A stretch of 6,805 nucleotides of DNA from Pseudomonadota bacterium (GTDB lineage Bacteria > Pseudomonadota > Alphaproteobacteria > Caulobacterales > Aquidulcibacteraceae), in contig JAEYPY010000097.1 of NCBI GenBank assembly GCA_023410295.1, positions 1 to 6,805 of the forward strand, in the 5' to 3' direction. Positions 5,317 through 6,805 of the stretch are shown in pieces. The notes under the pieces are model-generated. The model had not been told where the DNA came from. It was given only the letters and a program-made list of their open reading frames with translations, and made no database searches. Each line of letters begins with the position of its first letter. Position 1 is the stretch's first letter. Made by a program: the position numbers and the translations under genes.

Positions 5317-6720
5317 TTGGCTGAACGCATGCAGAAGTTCGTGTCTCTCGGGCAAAAATGGCCCGAAAAGCGCCCGGCGACGGAGCGTGCGGCGGATTTT
5401 CATGAAATCCACCGCGAATTCATTGCCGAAAAGGCGGCTGAGCAGGCGGCGCGTTGCGCCCAGTGCGGCGTGCCCTTCTGCCAGACGCATTGTCCCCTCC
5501 AGAACAACATCCCCGACTGGCTGAAGCTCACCGCCGAAGGGCGCTTGCGTGACGCTTACGAGCTTTCCGCTGCGACAAACCCCATGCCAGAGGTCTGCGG
5601 CCGCATCTGCCCACAGGACCGGCTCTGCGAAGGCGGCTGCGTCATCGAACAGAGCGGCCATGGCGCGGTGACGATCGGCAGCGTGGAAAAGTATCTGACC
5701 GACACCGCCTGGCGCGAAGGCTGGGTCGCGCCGCTCAACGCGCGCAGCGAGCGGCCGGAGAGCATCGGCATTATCGGCGCGGGGCCGGCGGGGCTGGCGG
5801 CAGCGGAGCGGCTGCGCACGCGCGGCTATCAAGTCACTGTCTATGACCGCCACGACCGCATCGGCGGGCTGCTGATCTACGGCATTCCGAATTTCAAGCT
5901 CGAGAAGGATGTCATCGCCAAGCGGGCGCAGCGGTTGATCGATGGCGGTGTGAAGTTCGAGCTCAATTGCGATGTCGGCGTGAGCGTCAGCTTCGGTGAG
6001 CTGCGCCAGCGCCACGACGCGGTGCTGATCGCGGCCGGGGTTTACAAGCCGCGCCCGCTCAATGCGCCGAGCGAAATGCGCATCGTTGCGGCGCTTGACT
6101 ATCTCATCGCCGCCAATCGCGTCGGGCTTGGCGATGTTGTGCCGGCTTACGAAAGCGGCGAGCTCAACGCCAAGGACCGCCGCGTTGTCGTCATCGGCGG
6201 CGGCGACACGGCGATGGATTGCGTGCGCACGGCGCGTCGCCAAGGCGCGAAGAGCGTGACGTGCCTTTATCGCCGCGACCGCGCCAACATGCCAGGCAGC
6301 CAGCGCGAAGTCGCGCACGCAGAGGAGGAGGGCGTCGGCTTCGACTGGCTCGCGGCGCCGAAGGCGGTCAGCAAAGACGCCGTCCGCGCCGCACGCATGC
6401 AGCTCGGCGCGGCGGACGCAAGCGGACGCCAAGCGCCGGAGGAAAAGCCGAACAGCGCCTATGACGCGCCGGCCGACCTCGTCATCGCCGCGCTCGGCTT
6501 CGATGCGGAAGATTTGAGCGGCTGGAACGTCAGCACGACACGCTGGGGCACGGTGAACGCCGATCCGTTGAGCTACGCTACGAGCCAGCCCGGCGTGTTC
6601 GCCGCCGGCGACATCGTGCGCGGCGCCTCGCTGGGGGTGGGGGCATTGCGCGAAGGCCGGGACGCGGCCGACGGCATCCACGCCTGGCTGCAAACGCAAG
6701 CAAAGGTGGCGGCGCAATGA
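5317..6720 (+). CDS. gltD: Glutamate synthase (NADPH), small subunit GltD
   Basis: The protein has 467 residues, close to the 472 of E. coli GltD. It takes electrons from NADPH via FAD and passes them through iron-sulfur centres to the large subunit GltB, which makes two glutamates from glutamine and 2-oxoglutarate; cytoplasmic. The N-terminal ferredoxin-like domain has cysteines C47, C50, C55, C59 (CAQCGVPFCQTHC) and C94, C98, C104, C108. The FAD-binding GAGPAG is at 154-159 and GGLLIYGIPNFKL at 183-195. The NADPH-binding GGGDTAMDC is at 294-302, with YRRDRANMPGS after it, and a second FAD contact GVFAAGDIVRG is at 426-436. No key residue is missing. Similar subunits occur in other oxidoreductases (for example dihydropyrimidine dehydrogenase and NfnB-type proteins), but length and motif spacing favour GltD. 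The start is TTG behind GGAGG. No gltB is seen; it may lie beyond the right edge. Stop TGA overlaps a possible next start (ATGA). Confidence 0.96.
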   Translation: MAERMQKFVSLGQKWPEKRPATERAADFHEIHREFIAEKAAEQAARCAQCGVPFCQTHCPLQNNIPDWLKLTAEGRLRDAYELSAATNPMPEVCGRICPQDRLCEGGCVIEQSGHGAVTIGSVEKYLTDTAWREGWVAPLNARSERPESIGIIGAGPAGLAAAERLRTRGYQVTVYDRHDRIGGLLIYGIPNFKLEKDVIAKRAQRLIDGGVKFELNCDVGVSVSFGELRQRHDAVLIAAGVYKPRPLNAPSEMRIVAALDYLIAANRVGLGDVVPAYESGELNAKDRRVVVIGGGDTAMDCVRTARRQGAKSVTCLYRRDRANMPGSQREVAHAEEEGVGFDWLAAPKAVSKDAVRAARMQLGAADASGRQAPEEKPNSAYDAPADLVIAALGFDAEDLSGWNVSTTRWGTVNADPLSYATSQPGVFAAGDIVRGASLGVGALREGRDAADGIHAWLQTQAKVAAQ

Positions 6721-6805
6721 AGCGCGATCAATATGGACCCCCGGCGTCTCGCTGGCCAACTGAGTCTCCCGGCCAGACGCCGGGGGTCCAAGAGATCGCG
6801 CGCTA
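6717..6805 (+). CDS. Possible start of a downstream gene, cut by the window edge
   Basis: An ATG overlaps the gltD stop as ATGA and opens a frame that runs 29 codons to the right edge without a stop, beginning MKRDQYGPPASRWPTESPG. The overlap is the normal form of translational coupling, and gltB would be an expected neighbour of gltD. Against this, nearly all of the frame is made of the nested inverted repeat at 6722-6801, the residues are Pro/Gly-rich, and I see no GltB signature in so short a piece. It may be a real N-terminus or a chance frame. Confidence 0.3.
   Translation, partial: MKRDQYGPPASRWPTESPGQTPGVQEIAR
6722..6801. repeat. Nested inverted repeat immediately after gltD
   Basis: The core is a perfect 16-bp inverted repeat: TGGACCCCCGGCGTCT (6734-6749) and its complement (6775-6790). 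Further in, GGCC at 6754-6757 can pair with GGCC at 6771-6774 around a loop of about 13 nt, leaving a short bulge. Further out, GCGCGATC (6722-6729) pairs with GATCGCGC (6794-6801) across unpaired 4- and 3-nt stretches. There is no T-run after it on either strand, so it is not a standard factor-independent terminator. It resembles an extragenic palindromic (REP-like) element or a transcript-stabilising hairpin at the end of gltD. Only one copy is in this window. Confidence 0.85.

Noticed and set aside
5293..6759. 488-codon frame on the - strand across gltD
   Set aside because: It is antisense to a complete GltD with all cysteine and nucleotide-binding motifs; the Arg/Ala/Asp-rich translation shows no recognisable motif.
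6734..6790. Factor-independent terminator of gltD
   Set aside because: The stem is very strong, but no run of T follows it on either strand, so it is recorded as an inverted repeat with terminator function unproven.
1..6805. CRISPR array, tRNA/rRNA gene, insertion sequence, phage or defence island
   Set aside because: No regularly spaced direct repeats, tRNA-like fold, transposase or phage/defence protein signature is visible; the genes are mostly housekeeping.

Overview
The window (about 6.8 kb, GC-rich) looks like ordinary chromosome from an alphaproteobacterium, probably of the Caulobacterales/Hyphomonadales type. The reasons are a bacterial NDUFA9-like complex I accessory protein, an alphaproteobacterial-style UppP and GltD, a secreted repeat protein of a kind I associate with these bacteria, and frequent GTG/TTG starts. 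This placement is inference from protein style, not a computed one. I see no phage gene, insertion sequence, CRISPR array, tRNA or rRNA, and no convincing new defence or biosynthetic system.

Left part (1-2031): the 3' end of an unrecognised gene is followed after 34 bp by yebC, both on +. yebC meets a small single-pass membrane protein gene tail to tail, and the two TAG stops share bases in a CTAG palindrome. Upstream of that small gene, also on -, is a secreted protein made of two copies of a unit of about 77 residues, with a good Shine-Dalgarno and a hairpin terminator.

Middle (2032-5164): a 224-bp divergent intergenic stretch carries two inverted repeats. It leads into a + strand pair, an NDUFA9-family NAD(P)-binding protein and a six-helix membrane protein coupled by an ATGA overlap. 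This pair runs into the convergent - strand pair uppP then DUF488. The last + gene and the DUF488 gene overlap by 38 bp at their 3' ends, and uppP overlaps the start of the DUF488 gene by 13 bp.

Right part (5144-6805): a 173-bp divergent region separates uppP from gltD, the NADPH-dependent small subunit of glutamate synthase, which starts at TTG behind a strong Shine-Dalgarno. Immediately after gltD lies an 80-bp nested inverted repeat with a 16-bp perfect core and 8-bp outer arms. An ORF beginning at the gltD stop (ATGA) reads through it and off the window edge.

Together the genes cover housekeeping work: translation of difficult sequences or regulation (YebC), complex I assembly or stability (NDUFA9-like), cell-wall lipid carrier recycling (UppP) and nitrogen assimilation (GltD), with four poorly characterised proteins between them. 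The packing is tight, and two convergent gene pairs have no room for a terminator between them.
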